Assembly (NCBI GenBank): GCA_018304615.1
Contig: JAGVVV010000012.1
Span: forward strand, 1-39,437
Origin: Candidatus Aenigmatarchaeota archaeon
GTDB taxonomy: Archaea > Aenigmatarchaeota > Aenigmatarchaeia > CG10238-14 > SCSR01
Direction: 5' to 3'
DNA: 39,437 nt
The notes beneath the pieces were generated by a model. The model was not told the origin of the DNA. It did not search any database and saw only the letters and a program-made list of their open reading frames with translations. The position numbers and the translations under genes are program-made. This document shows, one piece after another, positions 9,050 to 18,652 of the stretch; the stretch's first letter is position 1; each line of letters starts with the position of its first letter.

Positions 9050-10306
9050 ATGGAAGAGGACGTAAAAAAGTGGTTGAGGAAAAAAATTGAAGAAGGCTCC
9101 AAACCGCAGACTATTCCATCTGTTCCCCAGCAACCAAGACCGCAACAAAGACCTGTTCCTATTCAGCAACGCCCATTTCAACCAATTCAACCACTGCAAC
9201 CAACTCAGCCAACTCAACGAATTCAACAACCAATTCAGAAATCAGTTCAACCAATCCAACCAATTCAGCAAATTTCTTCACGTTATAATCCCCCTTCCTC
9301 CCCGCCGCCTTCACCAGAATCACCAAAAACAATTCCAACAGCTCAACAACCACCACCATCTCCTGTTGGGGAAGCAAAACCGAAATCAGGATTTCCAAAA
9401 TTATTGTTAATAGGAATTATTACCATTGTGATTCTTAGTGCGGCAGGGTCAGTGTTTTACTTTTTCGGTTTCGGCTCGTTTCTGACAATAACAACACCGA
9501 CGATATTCACAATAATAGGCTCAAATCAAAATCAAAGCAACGAGTATAAGGTCTCTTTTTTACACAATGAAAATCCAATCGATAGTTCCAAATTCAATTA
9601 TAAAAGTCTCACATATGGTGTTTTTCTATACGATGATTCTTCCAGTTGTCCTTATAAAATTTCGAGAGTTGTAGAAAATACTAATGCCCTTCAATACATA
9701 TTAACAAGCAATTCAAAAATCGATGGAAAAACATTGAAAGATTATGAAAATGAAAAGGATTATGCAATTGCCTTTTTTGTCCTAGCTCAGCACTCTTCAG
9801 AAGATTCAACAAATTCTTTTCGCGCTGAAATGTCTGCCACTGACGACACGGATGCGTCAGAGGCTTATCAGGAACTTCCAAAATTATCTCAAGACGTTTC
9901 GTTTTATTTTGATGTACCAATTCTCAACGAATCGAAATTCCAACGTTCGACAAATGGCAACAACGTTACTATTAAGGCTGAATTAGCAGATGACTGGAGC
10001 AAGAATCCAAAAATTTTCTGCAGACTTGAACGCAATTATGACGCGGCTACAGATAGCAACCTGCAAGATTGCAGTGCTGGGCTGAAAAGTGAGTGCAGAA
10101 GAGCAGCAACTGCCTGCGGTTCAAATGAGAAAGTGTTGTATAGGGCCGCGGCGACTAAAGACGGCAGAAAAATAGAGTGCATTTTATCCTCGACAGACAT
10201 AACTAAAGGCAAAAATTATGACGTAATTTTTCTTGCGTTTGATGAGATAAATCAAAATCTCTCAGCAATTTATATAATGAATAGCACCTTGACTGTGACA
10301 ACATAA
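9050..10306 (+). CDS. single-TM protein with Pro/Gln-rich N-terminal linker and extracytoplasmic domain
   Basis: MEEDVKKWLRKKIEEG, then QPIQPLQPTQPTQRIQQPIQ low-complexity tract, TM LLLIGIITIVILSAAGSVFYFF, and about 270 aa Cys-containing C-terminal domain. Confidence 0.7.
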   Translation: MEEDVKKWLRKKIEEGSKPQTIPSVPQQPRPQQRPVPIQQRPFQPIQPLQPTQPTQRIQQPIQKSVQPIQPIQQISSRYNPPSSPPPSPESPKTIPTAQQPPPSPVGEAKPKSGFPKLLLIGIITIVILSAAGSVFYFFGFGSFLTITTPTIFTIIGSNQNQSNEYKVSFLHNENPIDSSKFNYKSLTYGVFLYDDSSSCPYKISRVVENTNALQYILTSNSKIDGKTLKDYENEKDYAIAFFVLAQHSSEDSTNSFRAEMSATDDTDASEAYQELPKLSQDVSFYFDVPILNESKFQRSTNGNNVTIKAELADDWSKNPKIFCRLERNYDAATDSNLQDCSAGLKSECRRAATACGSNEKVLYRAAATKDGRKIECILSSTDITKGKNYDVIFLAFDEINQNLSAIYIMNSTLTVTT

Positions 10307-10357
10307 AGTTAGTACAACATGACAGTATACGGTTTGTGACAGAGGATTGGAATAAAC

Positions 10358-11047
10358 ATGATTTTTACAACCAGTTGGGATGATGGCAATATAGCAGATA
10401 TCAGATTAGCAAAATTACTGACTCAATACGATATAAAAGGCACCTTTTACATTCCTATAAATTGGAAATTTAGGTCTTTATCAGACTCAGGACTTAAAAA
10501 GATATCAAAATATTTCGAAATTGGTTCACATTCGTTTTCGCATATTGATATGACGAGTACTAACTTTAGGCAGGTTATTTTCGAGTTCACGAAATCCAAA
10601 GAACTTTTGGAAAAGGTTGCTAGAACCGAAGTCAAATGCTTTGCTTACCCGTTTGGCAAGGCAAATGAAAAAATAGCAGGAATGCTTAGAAAAACAGATT
10701 ACGTATATGGTCGAACTTCTAAGGAGTTTGATCTAAATATGCCAAAAAATCCATACAAAGCTGGCATTTCTATTTCAGTATCGAACAACAAAATTAAAAC
10801 TTTGCATCCCAAGGGATTTTTTATTTCATTCAAAAATAATTTCAAATGGCAAAAAATTGCAAAAAGCTTATTTCTACACGCATTAAGAAAAAACAAAGTA
10901 TTTCATCTTCATGGGCACTCATGGGAAATTGAAAATGAGAACAATTGGGAAAACCTGGCAGAATTTATCAATTTTGTTGCAAAGTGCAAAGATGTTGAAT
11001 TTGTCACAAATGGAGAAATGGCTTACCAGCACCAGAATAAAATTTAA
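10358..11047 (+). CDS. polysaccharide deacetylase (NodB-like)
   Basis: TTSWDDGN, GTFYIP, IGSHSFSHIDMT (HxxxH), FAYPFGKANE, FHLHGHSWE. Confidence 0.88.
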   Translation: MIFTTSWDDGNIADIRLAKLLTQYDIKGTFYIPINWKFRSLSDSGLKKISKYFEIGSHSFSHIDMTSTNFRQVIFEFTKSKELLEKVARTEVKCFAYPFGKANEKIAGMLRKTDYVYGRTSKEFDLNMPKNPYKAGISISVSNNKIKTLHPKGFFISFKNNFKWQKIAKSLFLHALRKNKVFHLHGHSWEIENENNWENLAEFINFVAKCKDVEFVTNGEMAYQHQNKI

Positions 11048-11894
11048 TAGTTTCATTAATCCCCTGTTCCAGCGAATACCTTGGCTCGAAGTTCAACTCA
11101 TTCCGAATTTTGGTAATATCAATTGCTCCTTGGTGAACTTCTTTACCATTACCTACAACATTTACAATTTTTGAATTAGGAATGATTTTCTGAATAACTT
11201 TCGACATTTCAAATATAGTCACCCCATTACCAGTTCCTACATTAAAGATGCCTGGCACCTCTTCATCTATAGCTAAATTTATTGCATGTATCAAGTCGCT
11301 GACAAACAAAAAATCTCTTCTATAAATTCCATTATCGACCAAAGTAATGGTTTCATTAGAAAGCGCTTTCTTTACAAATAAAGTAACAACATCATCTCCC
11401 ATTGGACCGTAGGAGATAGTCGGCCGCAAAATAGTTAATGGGACATTGGTATCACCAATTATTTCCCTGCCGATTTTCTCAGCTAAAAATTTTGAAAGTC
11501 CATAAAGAGATACAGGATTAATAGGATGATTTTCATCTGCAGGCTCATAAACAAATGTCCCATATATTGCTGTTGACGATAAATGTACAAGCGGCATTTC
11601 TAAATCTCTACAAATTTCAAATAATTTTACTGTAGCTAGAGAATTAATATTAAACGCTTCATAATAATTTTGAGATGAAACCTTTTTTATTGCAGCGAGG
11701 TTTACAATTTTATCAGCATCAATATCTTTTATTTTATCTCCTAACGAAGCATCCAAAATGCTTCCGCTCTGAAACTCTACGTTTTGATTGGGTTTCTGAA
11801 CATCAAAAACAGTTACATCCTTATTCCCATCACTCAGGTGCTTCACTAAATGAGATCCAATAAAACCAGAACCTCCCATGATTAAGACTTTCAT
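11004..11894 (-). CDS. NAD-dependent epimerase/dehydratase (extended SDR)
   Basis: MKVLIMGGSGFIGSHL Rossmann motif, LSSTAIYG, YGLSKFLAE (YxxxK), RRDFLFVSDLIHAI, FNVGTG. Confidence 0.9.
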   Translation of the reverse strand: MKVLIMGGSGFIGSHLVKHLSDGNKDVTVFDVQKPNQNVEFQSGSILDASLGDKIKDIDADKIVNLAAIKKVSSQNYYEAFNINSLATVKLFEICRDLEMPLVHLSSTAIYGTFVYEPADENHPINPVSLYGLSKFLAEKIGREIIGDTNVPLTILRPTISYGPMGDDVVTLFVKKALSNETITLVDNGIYRRDFLFVSDLIHAINLAIDEEVPGIFNVGTGNGVTIFEMSKVIQKIIPNSKIVNVVGNGKEVHQGAIDITKIRNELNFEPRYSLEQGINETIKFYSGAGKPFLHL

Positions 11895-11927
11895 ATTATT
11901 AAGTTTACATTTAAATAATTAATTTAA

Positions 11928-12779
11928 ATGAGGCCTTCTGTAACAATTGGAATTCCTGTCAATAATGAAGAAAAGAACATAGGAAGTATATTAAATTACC
12001 TAAATAAAAGTAAATGTGCTTTCGAATTAAAAGAAATTCTAGTTGTATGCAGTGGTTGCACCGATAGAAGTGTAGAAATTGTTCAAGAAAAAATGAAATT
12101 GAATAATAAAATAAGACTAATTATTGAAAAGGAACGAAAAGGTAAATTTTCTGCCATGAACAAAATTTTGAGTCGGTCAAAAGGAGAAATCATAATTTTC
12201 GTAAATGGAGATGCAATGCCAAAAGGAAACTCGTTAGACCTTTTGTTCCAAGGATTTAAAGATGTTCGGGTAGGTGTTGCTACAGGAAAAGCTATTCCTA
12301 AACAGTCCAAACATTCTTTGGCAGGATATTTTCATAATTTAATATGTGACATTCATCATGAACTTGCACTTCGTTTTCCAAAAATGGGAGATGTATGGGC
12401 AGTCCGCACAGGATTGGTGGAAAAAATACCAGAAAAAATACTAAATGATGACGCTTACATTGCTAATTTCATAGCAAAAACTCATAAAATAGTATATCAA
12501 CCTAAATCGGAGCATTTCATTTTGGAAAAACTAAGCTTGAAAATGTACATAAAGGAAAGGCGGCGTAATGCACAGGGATACATTCAACTATCGAAACTTG
12601 GAATGCATAAAAATATTCCGCTTAATTTTCTTATTAATTTGGTTCTGCATCAATTAATGAAAGAACCAGAAAGATTTTTTTATATTTTTTTAGCTGTGAT
12701 AATTGAAATTTCTTCTCACCTATTAGCGTTTGGCGATATTGCAAGAGGAAAAATAGATTATAAGTGGGAACGAGAATAA
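11928..12779 (+). CDS. glycosyltransferase family 2
   Basis: VTIGIPVNNEEKNIGSILNYL, VVCSGCTDRSVEIV, GEIIIFVNGDAMPK. Confidence 0.85.
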   Translation: MRPSVTIGIPVNNEEKNIGSILNYLNKSKCAFELKEILVVCSGCTDRSVEIVQEKMKLNNKIRLIIEKERKGKFSAMNKILSRSKGEIIIFVNGDAMPKGNSLDLLFQGFKDVRVGVATGKAIPKQSKHSLAGYFHNLICDIHHELALRFPKMGDVWAVRTGLVEKIPEKILNDDAYIANFIAKTHKIVYQPKSEHFILEKLSLKMYIKERRRNAQGYIQLSKLGMHKNIPLNFLINLVLHQLMKEPERFFYIFLAVIIEISSHLLAFGDIARGKIDYKWERE

Positions 12780-12855
12780 TGAATCAAAGCTCAAGTTCAA
12801 TTTTAATTTCAATATGCGAAGTATAAATTAATCAATCATCGACGATTATACTATT

Positions 12856-14427
12856 ATGAAAAGGATGACGCAAAAAATTAAACCGAGTATATTTTTAATC
12901 CTAATAATAATTTTTGCAACATTCTTACGAATACAGAGGATGTTGGAATGGCCAGTAGTAAGCTTCGAAGCTCTGCATATGAATTTCGCGATGGAAATTT
13001 TACAAGGAACAAGACATATTTACGAACCCGTAATGTATCATCAAGGTCCCATGATTTTGTATTTTTTACTTCCCTCAACTTTTCTCTTTAAAGATAACGT
13101 TTTCTTGCTTCGATTATCATTAGTTTCAATAAATATCCTTTCCATCTTATTGCTCTATTTATTTACGAAAAAATTTTACAATAAAAAAATCGCATTACTG
13201 ACAGCATTTGTTCTTGCAGTGACTCCTAACGACATTTTAAACAGTAGTTTAGTATTCGAAACCACACTCGTAACTTTTTTTATTCTACTTTCCATCAATT
13301 TACTTTACAAATTTATTTCAAATAAAAAAATTTACTACTTATACCTTTTTGCAGTAGTGTTGGGATTTGGATTGTCTACTAGACTAAGCTTTCTTTTTTT
13401 TGTAATAGCATTATTTATCGCCTTGAAATTATATCCACCAAATAAGTTAGCGCAAATAAAAAAGCAAATAAAGATAAACCAGCTCATTCCACTTTTATTA
13501 TTTTTCCTGTTAGGTGCATTTCCGATTCTTTACTGGAATTTGCTAAACAATTTTGCAACACTAACTTTCGTCTTATCAAGTATTCCAACAACAAATTATG
13601 GTGTTAGCTTACTCGATTTCAAAGGCAATGTTTTAACCAGTTATCACGATTTTATAAAATTTTTAGATCATGAAGAAAGGATTATACCTACTACTTTTGA
13701 AAGCATTCCACATACATACGGCGCATTATTTCTTATTTCGCTACTCATTTTTATTTTTTTACCAATATTAAGACTTCGACGCAGTAAATTTGCTGAAGTT
13801 CTTAGTAAAAATTTACTTATTTTTCTAATATTCATCTTATTTTTGACACTAAAATCAACATTGACGGTTTCAGTTTTCGCTTCAGAAGATTTCTTACCAC
13901 TACTTCCAATTTACTCAATCATAATAGCTTGGAGTGTATATACGACTTTTATTTTTTTGAAGAATACAAAAGTGTTTTTATTGCTTTTGTTAATTTTTCT
14001 TTTTTCACTCAATTTTGTAGTATTTTTTTCAAACTTAGATCAAAATCTTTCCCAGGTTAAAGATAATCCATGCTATTCGATAATTCCGAAATTATTAACA
14101 TATTCAGAAAATTCATCGAGCAATATTTTAGTTTTCAGCACAAATCGCTATAGAGAAATTTTCAAATTTTACCAGCCAAATGCAAAAACATTCTACTTAG
14201 AAGGAAGATTTGGAACCATGGATCGGACAAATATTCCATGGAATGAAATAATCAAACAAAAAAATGCAACATATGTATTCGTCATAGAAAGCTGCGATCC
14301 ATATTGGGCAAGAAACATCGAATTAGACTTCATAGAATTTTTGGCTAAAAACAATAAAAAATTGCTTTTAGAAAAAAATATCACCCTTGATAATGTTCCG
14401 TTATTAACACTTTTTAAGGTTGCTTGA
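12856..14427 (+). CDS. GT-C / GT39-like multi-TM glycosyltransferase, paralog of 7402..9003
   Basis: 523 aa; aligns along its length with 7402..9003 (e.g. TPNDILNSS, GFGLSTRLSFLFFVIALF, LLTYSENSS, TYVFVIESCDPYW). Confidence 0.75.
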   Translation: MKRMTQKIKPSIFLILIIIFATFLRIQRMLEWPVVSFEALHMNFAMEILQGTRHIYEPVMYHQGPMILYFLLPSTFLFKDNVFLLRLSLVSINILSILLLYLFTKKFYNKKIALLTAFVLAVTPNDILNSSLVFETTLVTFFILLSINLLYKFISNKKIYYLYLFAVVLGFGLSTRLSFLFFVIALFIALKLYPPNKLAQIKKQIKINQLIPLLLFFLLGAFPILYWNLLNNFATLTFVLSSIPTTNYGVSLLDFKGNVLTSYHDFIKFLDHEERIIPTTFESIPHTYGALFLISLLIFIFLPILRLRRSKFAEVLSKNLLIFLIFILFLTLKSTLTVSVFASEDFLPLLPIYSIIIAWSVYTTFIFLKNTKVFLLLLLIFLFSLNFVVFFSNLDQNLSQVKDNPCYSIIPKLLTYSENSSSNILVFSTNRYREIFKFYQPNAKTFYLEGRFGTMDRTNIPWNEIIKQKNATYVFVIESCDPYWARNIELDFIEFLAKNNKKLLLEKNITLDNVPLLTLFKVA

Positions 14428-16603
14428 TTTTGAGCAAAACAATCAAAGAAATAAAATAAAACAAGGCAACAACTGATATCCCAACGTTAAACCCATATAT
14501 AGGAGATAAAACTAAGGCAAGTGTCGAGCCGAAAGAGGCAAAGGCGGCATTTATCGAGATAGTATATGGAATAAAGTGCGTTTGCTGCGCTTCCTTCATT
14601 TTTTCTAATACAATGGGGAATGGAAAGCCCAAAAGAAATGATATGGGAGCTACAATTACCAAGACAATAAGGGATTTCTCTAAAATTGTCAAATGAGTAA
14701 AATTTTCGAAAATTGAAGGTAATAGATAAATTAAAGAAAAAATAATTAGTACGTCTAGAAACATTAGATATAAATCCAGTTTATAAGAAAACATTTTTGA
14801 AAAATACCCTCCTAATCCACTTGATAACATCATAGTCGCTAAAACAATAATAAAAGCATTGATAGGACTTTCCAAAAATAAAGAAAATTTTTGCACTAAA
14901 ATCACTTGCAATAACAAATATCCCATTCCAATGAGCGAGAAATATATAAGCAAACTAACTTTTTCTTTATTAAAATTCAACGAACGAACTGAAAAAGAAA
15001 TAGGTAGAATTGCGAATAAAAATAAAATGGCAACATTATTTAAAAACAATTCCTTTAACTGAGAATGATTAGAATCCATTTCAAATGGATATGGTTTATC
15101 GTCTGTTGGTACGTACGAAAGATTATTTAACTGTCCTTTGGATGCAATAATTTTTTGTTCATATGCAGTTTTAACGTTTGTACCTGGAAAATATCCAAAA
15201 TAAATAGGGATGCTATAACTTTTATTTAACATTTCAAATTCAGTCGATGAAAACTCCGACTTTTTTACTAGGGTATAACCACTTCCTAAATCTGGCTCAA
15301 ATGAAAAGAAAACAATGTTTTTTTCTGGTCCATCATAACCCATTTCTTTCATTGCAGTGAAGACAGTGTCAATAAATTGAAAAGTAAAACCCTGACCAAA
15401 TTTCAAGGCAAAAAATCCGTCGTTCTTCAAACATTTAATATAATCTTTTACTGCTTCTTTTGTGTATAAATAATTTTCAGTTAACGCAGGTGACAAAGCA
15501 ACGCCAGTATGATAATCTGCATGTCCGAGATGGATTATATCAAACTCGTTCTCGCAATTACTAACATAAGCTCTGCCATCTTTTGTGTAAATATCTGCTA
15601 ATCCATAAACATTGCCTGAGATATTGGCTAACTCGTTTTGCATCAAAGAAACAAAATTTGGATCTATTTCGACAGCAACTATTTTTTCTGCACCTGCTGC
15701 TTTTGCTGTTGATATATCTCTGCCGCCTCCAGGACCTATCACCAAGACTTCTGGTTTCATCCGCATTTTGAAAATTGGATATACTCTATCGAGAACAGTG
15801 GAACGGTTAGCAACACGAGTTTGTCCAATACCATTTGTGTATAGAAAAAGTTCATTAGATTCATTAGTAACATCTGCACGTGATAAAACACTCCATTTTG
15901 TATATAGCACTTTAGCAGTCTTATCAGAAACTATTATGTTTATAAGATGATTATCTATGAATTCGGTTTCTGTATTATTTGTAGCGAAAGTTAAAACATC
16001 AAAATAGTGAACTTTCGAGTTAAATGAAAGGATTCCTAAGAAAATTAGTGATAAAAATAAAGACGGTAAAAAAAAGGCGGGCCTTTTATAATAAAAAATT
16101 AGTAATGGAATGATAACAATGAAAGCTGATATCAAAAGTAAATCTTCACCCGTAAACATTCCAAAAGCAAAAAAACTTATTACAATGCCTAATCCAGAAC
16201 CCACTATATTTAAAGCGTAAATAATATTTTTTCGCGAGTAATATTTGAATGAAAATGTAATTATGAAACCTGAAAAAAGAAATGGTAATGCCAAGAAAAA
16301 CGATCTTAGAAAAACACCTTTTGAATAGATAACACCAAAATACGCGGCAAAAATGGATAATGACAAAAGAAAAATTGACGGAATGAAAATCTTTTGAGAT
16401 ATTTTTCTTGTGACTAAGAGAGAACCCAAACTAACTCCCAAAAAGGCCGGTGGCAATACTTGCAATACCGTAGTAAAAGAAGAGACAAAGTCTACAATCC
16501 TGTAAAATACAATTTCTAAAATTAGCATGACAGTCGAGACGACAAATACAAGAGCCAAAAGCAAGTCATTTTTCAATAACTTTTTCCTTGTATTAGACTT
16601 CAT
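14414..16603 (-). CDS. membrane-fused spermidine-synthase-like (aminopropyltransferase-fold) protein
   Basis: 729 aa: N-terminal TM block, central VLVIGPGGGRDISTAKAAGAEKIVAVEIDPNFV...DGRAYVSNCENEFDIIHLG Rossmann methyltransferase-like domain, C-terminal TM block. Confidence 0.82.
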   Translation of the reverse strand: MKSNTRKKLLKNDLLLALVFVVSTVMLILEIVFYRIVDFVSSFTTVLQVLPPAFLGVSLGSLLVTRKISQKIFIPSIFLLSLSIFAAYFGVIYSKGVFLRSFFLALPFLFSGFIITFSFKYYSRKNIIYALNIVGSGLGIVISFFAFGMFTGEDLLLISAFIVIIPLLIFYYKRPAFFLPSLFLSLIFLGILSFNSKVHYFDVLTFATNNTETEFIDNHLINIIVSDKTAKVLYTKWSVLSRADVTNESNELFLYTNGIGQTRVANRSTVLDRVYPIFKMRMKPEVLVIGPGGGRDISTAKAAGAEKIVAVEIDPNFVSLMQNELANISGNVYGLADIYTKDGRAYVSNCENEFDIIHLGHADYHTGVALSPALTENYLYTKEAVKDYIKCLKNDGFFALKFGQGFTFQFIDTVFTAMKEMGYDGPEKNIVFFSFEPDLGSGYTLVKKSEFSSTEFEMLNKSYSIPIYFGYFPGTNVKTAYEQKIIASKGQLNNLSYVPTDDKPYPFEMDSNHSQLKELFLNNVAILFLFAILPISFSVRSLNFNKEKVSLLIYFSLIGMGYLLLQVILVQKFSLFLESPINAFIIVLATMMLSSGLGGYFSKMFSYKLDLYLMFLDVLIIFSLIYLLPSIFENFTHLTILEKSLIVLVIVAPISFLLGFPFPIVLEKMKEAQQTHFIPYTISINAAFASFGSTLALVLSPIYGFNVGISVVALFYFISLIVLLKIKQP

Positions 16604-16614
16604 AGATACATAAT

Positions 16615-16624
16615 TAATATATTA
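16615..16624. promoter_or_regulatory. palindromic TATA-like element in the divergent intergenic region
   Basis: TAATATATTA perfect palindrome between divergent starts at 16603 (-) and 16643 (+), about 19-28 bp upstream of the + start. Confidence 0.3.
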
Positions 16625-16642
16625 TTCACTTTAATTGCATAT

Positions 16643-17416
16643 ATGAACCACAGCCAACCTGAATTAAATAAATTACAAAGAAGGTTTTTTGAGGAAGATA
16701 TAAAAAGGCAATTGCACTATCTTCAACACCCTTTGCACAGATACCAAAAAGAAAGAAGATATATGCATGCAATAGAAATGGCACAGATAAATGAAACTGA
16801 TACTATTCTCGAAGTTGGCTGTGCAATTGGCTACCAAATACCACTAATAGTTGGAAAATGCAAAAAGTATGTTGGCATAGATTTTTCGGAAAGTGCTATA
16901 AAATTGAACCGCAAGAGAAACAAATCACCAAAAGTAAAAGTATTATGCATGGATGCGAGAAAGATAAAATTCAAAAAAAATCTTTTTGATGTTGTCCTGT
17001 TGATAGATGTCATTGAAGATTTATACGATCAAGAAAAAGTTTTATCTCAAATAAAAAAGGTTCTTAAACCGGGCGGCAGATTGGTAGTTTCTGCCCCAAA
17101 TGAAAAAAGCCTTTACGGACTAGCAAAAAATATTTGGAATAAGCCAAAATGGTTCGATCGATCAATAGTTCCGCCCATACATAGATGGTACGATAAAAAT
17201 TTGCTGATAGAAATTTTGAGCAAGCATGGTTTCATTGTAACTGATGTAAGAGGATCTTTTTTTCTACCGCCATTTTTCACAGGGAAGCGTTATTTAATAC
17301 CTTCGTATAAAATTATTCCAAAAATATATAATTTCTTCGAAAATTTTCTAAGTCGAAGTATAAAATCTTTAGGCTATCATATAATAATATGCGCTAAAAA
17401 TAGTGAGAATGCATGA
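16643..17416 (+). CDS. class I SAM-dependent methyltransferase
   Basis: TILEVGCAIGYQIPLI...YVGIDFSESAI, FDVVLLIDVIEDLYDQEKVLSQIKKVLKPGGRLVVSAPN. Confidence 0.88.
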   Translation: MNHSQPELNKLQRRFFEEDIKRQLHYLQHPLHRYQKERRYMHAIEMAQINETDTILEVGCAIGYQIPLIVGKCKKYVGIDFSESAIKLNRKRNKSPKVKVLCMDARKIKFKKNLFDVVLLIDVIEDLYDQEKVLSQIKKVLKPGGRLVVSAPNEKSLYGLAKNIWNKPKWFDRSIVPPIHRWYDKNLLIEILSKHGFIVTDVRGSFFLPPFFTGKRYLIPSYKIIPKIYNFFENFLSRSIKSLGYHIIICAKNSENA

Positions 17417-18627
17417 AAAAAATTATATCGAGCATCAATATAACTGAGCCACCAGTAAGATTTACAGATATTTTAAGAAGTTTCATTAAAGAGGGGTTTT
17501 CAAAAGAAACTTATGTGGAAGTTTTCGAGAAAGAATTTGCCAAATATATTGGCGTAAGACATGCATTTGCTGTTTCTTCGGGAAGGTACGCGATGCAGCT
17601 CATACTCAAGTCGCTAAATCTAGATAGAGGATCGGAAGTCATCGTTCCTTCCTACACATTTCATCAGTTGCCAGAAATCATAAAAAGAATTGGTCTGAAA
17701 CCAGTATTTGTTGATATTGACACAACCACGTTCAACTTAGACCCTGAGAAAGTAGAAGAAAAAATCACGAAAAATACGCGAGTAATACTCGCTACACACC
17801 TTTTTGGATTGCCTTGTGACATGAGCAGAATTAAGCGAATTGCAAAGAAATATGGTCTTTACGTGATAGAAGATTGCGCTCACTCGCTTGGTTCTGAATT
17901 TAAGGGAAAAAAAGTTGGCTCAATTGGAGATGCCGGATATTTTAGTTTAGGCATTACTAAGCAAATCAACACTTTCGGTGGAGGAGTAATAACAACTGAT
18001 AGTGATGAATTAGCAAACAAAATGAGAAGGGAAATTAGCAAAATGCAATCCTCAACAGTCGGCTTGCTCAGAAAAATTTTAGCTGGATATATTGCCCACT
18101 TTGCATTAAATACAAAAATTAACTATTTAACATTGAGTCTATACAAATCGAACAAGTTGAAAGAAAAAATAAAAACTCTTTATGACAGAACGCATGGAAG
18201 CCATTCAACAAAGGAATTGCGCTTCACAGATTTGCAAGCAGCATTAGGCTTGAAGCAACTAAGAAAAATTGACAATACGAATATTGAAATGTCAAGAAAA
18301 GTTCTGCTTTACATAAAATTATTAAAAAATGTTCCTGGAATGACAATATCTAAAAACTTCAAGGATAGAAAGCACTCATATTACAATTTTGTCGTTTTAT
18401 TAAACGAGGATGCATCGAAACTTGCAGAATTTTTGTGGAAAAATAAGATTTTTACGCCAATAAGAAACGATATAATGCAGAATTGCACATGGGAATTACC
18501 TGAAAATTATGCCGCGACAAAAAAAATTATTCAAAATGCAATCAAACTTCCTCTATATCAAAACATAAATGACAAAGAAATAAGAAACATCGCCAACTTG
18601 ATTAAGTCCTTTCAGCTTCAGCTATAA
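17413..18627 (+). CDS. DegT/DnrJ/EryC1/StrS family PLP aminotransferase
   Basis: HAFAVSSGRYAMQLIL, EVIVPSYTFHQLPE, VIEDCAHSLGSEFKGKKVGSIGDAGYFSLGITKQINTFGGGVITT (PLP Lys). Confidence 0.92.
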   Translation: MKKIISSINITEPPVRFTDILRSFIKEGFSKETYVEVFEKEFAKYIGVRHAFAVSSGRYAMQLILKSLNLDRGSEVIVPSYTFHQLPEIIKRIGLKPVFVDIDTTTFNLDPEKVEEKITKNTRVILATHLFGLPCDMSRIKRIAKKYGLYVIEDCAHSLGSEFKGKKVGSIGDAGYFSLGITKQINTFGGGVITTDSDELANKMRREISKMQSSTVGLLRKILAGYIAHFALNTKINYLTLSLYKSNKLKEKIKTLYDRTHGSHSTKELRFTDLQAALGLKQLRKIDNTNIEMSRKVLLYIKLLKNVPGMTISKNFKDRKHSYYNFVVLLNEDASKLAEFLWKNKIFTPIRNDIMQNCTWELPENYAATKKIIQNAIKLPLYQNINDKEIRNIANLIKSFQLQL

Positions 18628-18652
18628 AAAATAGACTGCATATATAAAATCT

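Noticed and set aside
9044-9410. Overlapping ORFs 9087..9410 (+), 9159..9398 (-) and 9044..9229 (-)
   Set aside because: Open frames produced by the low-complexity CAACCAATT-type tract inside the 9050..10306 gene; no recognisable domains.
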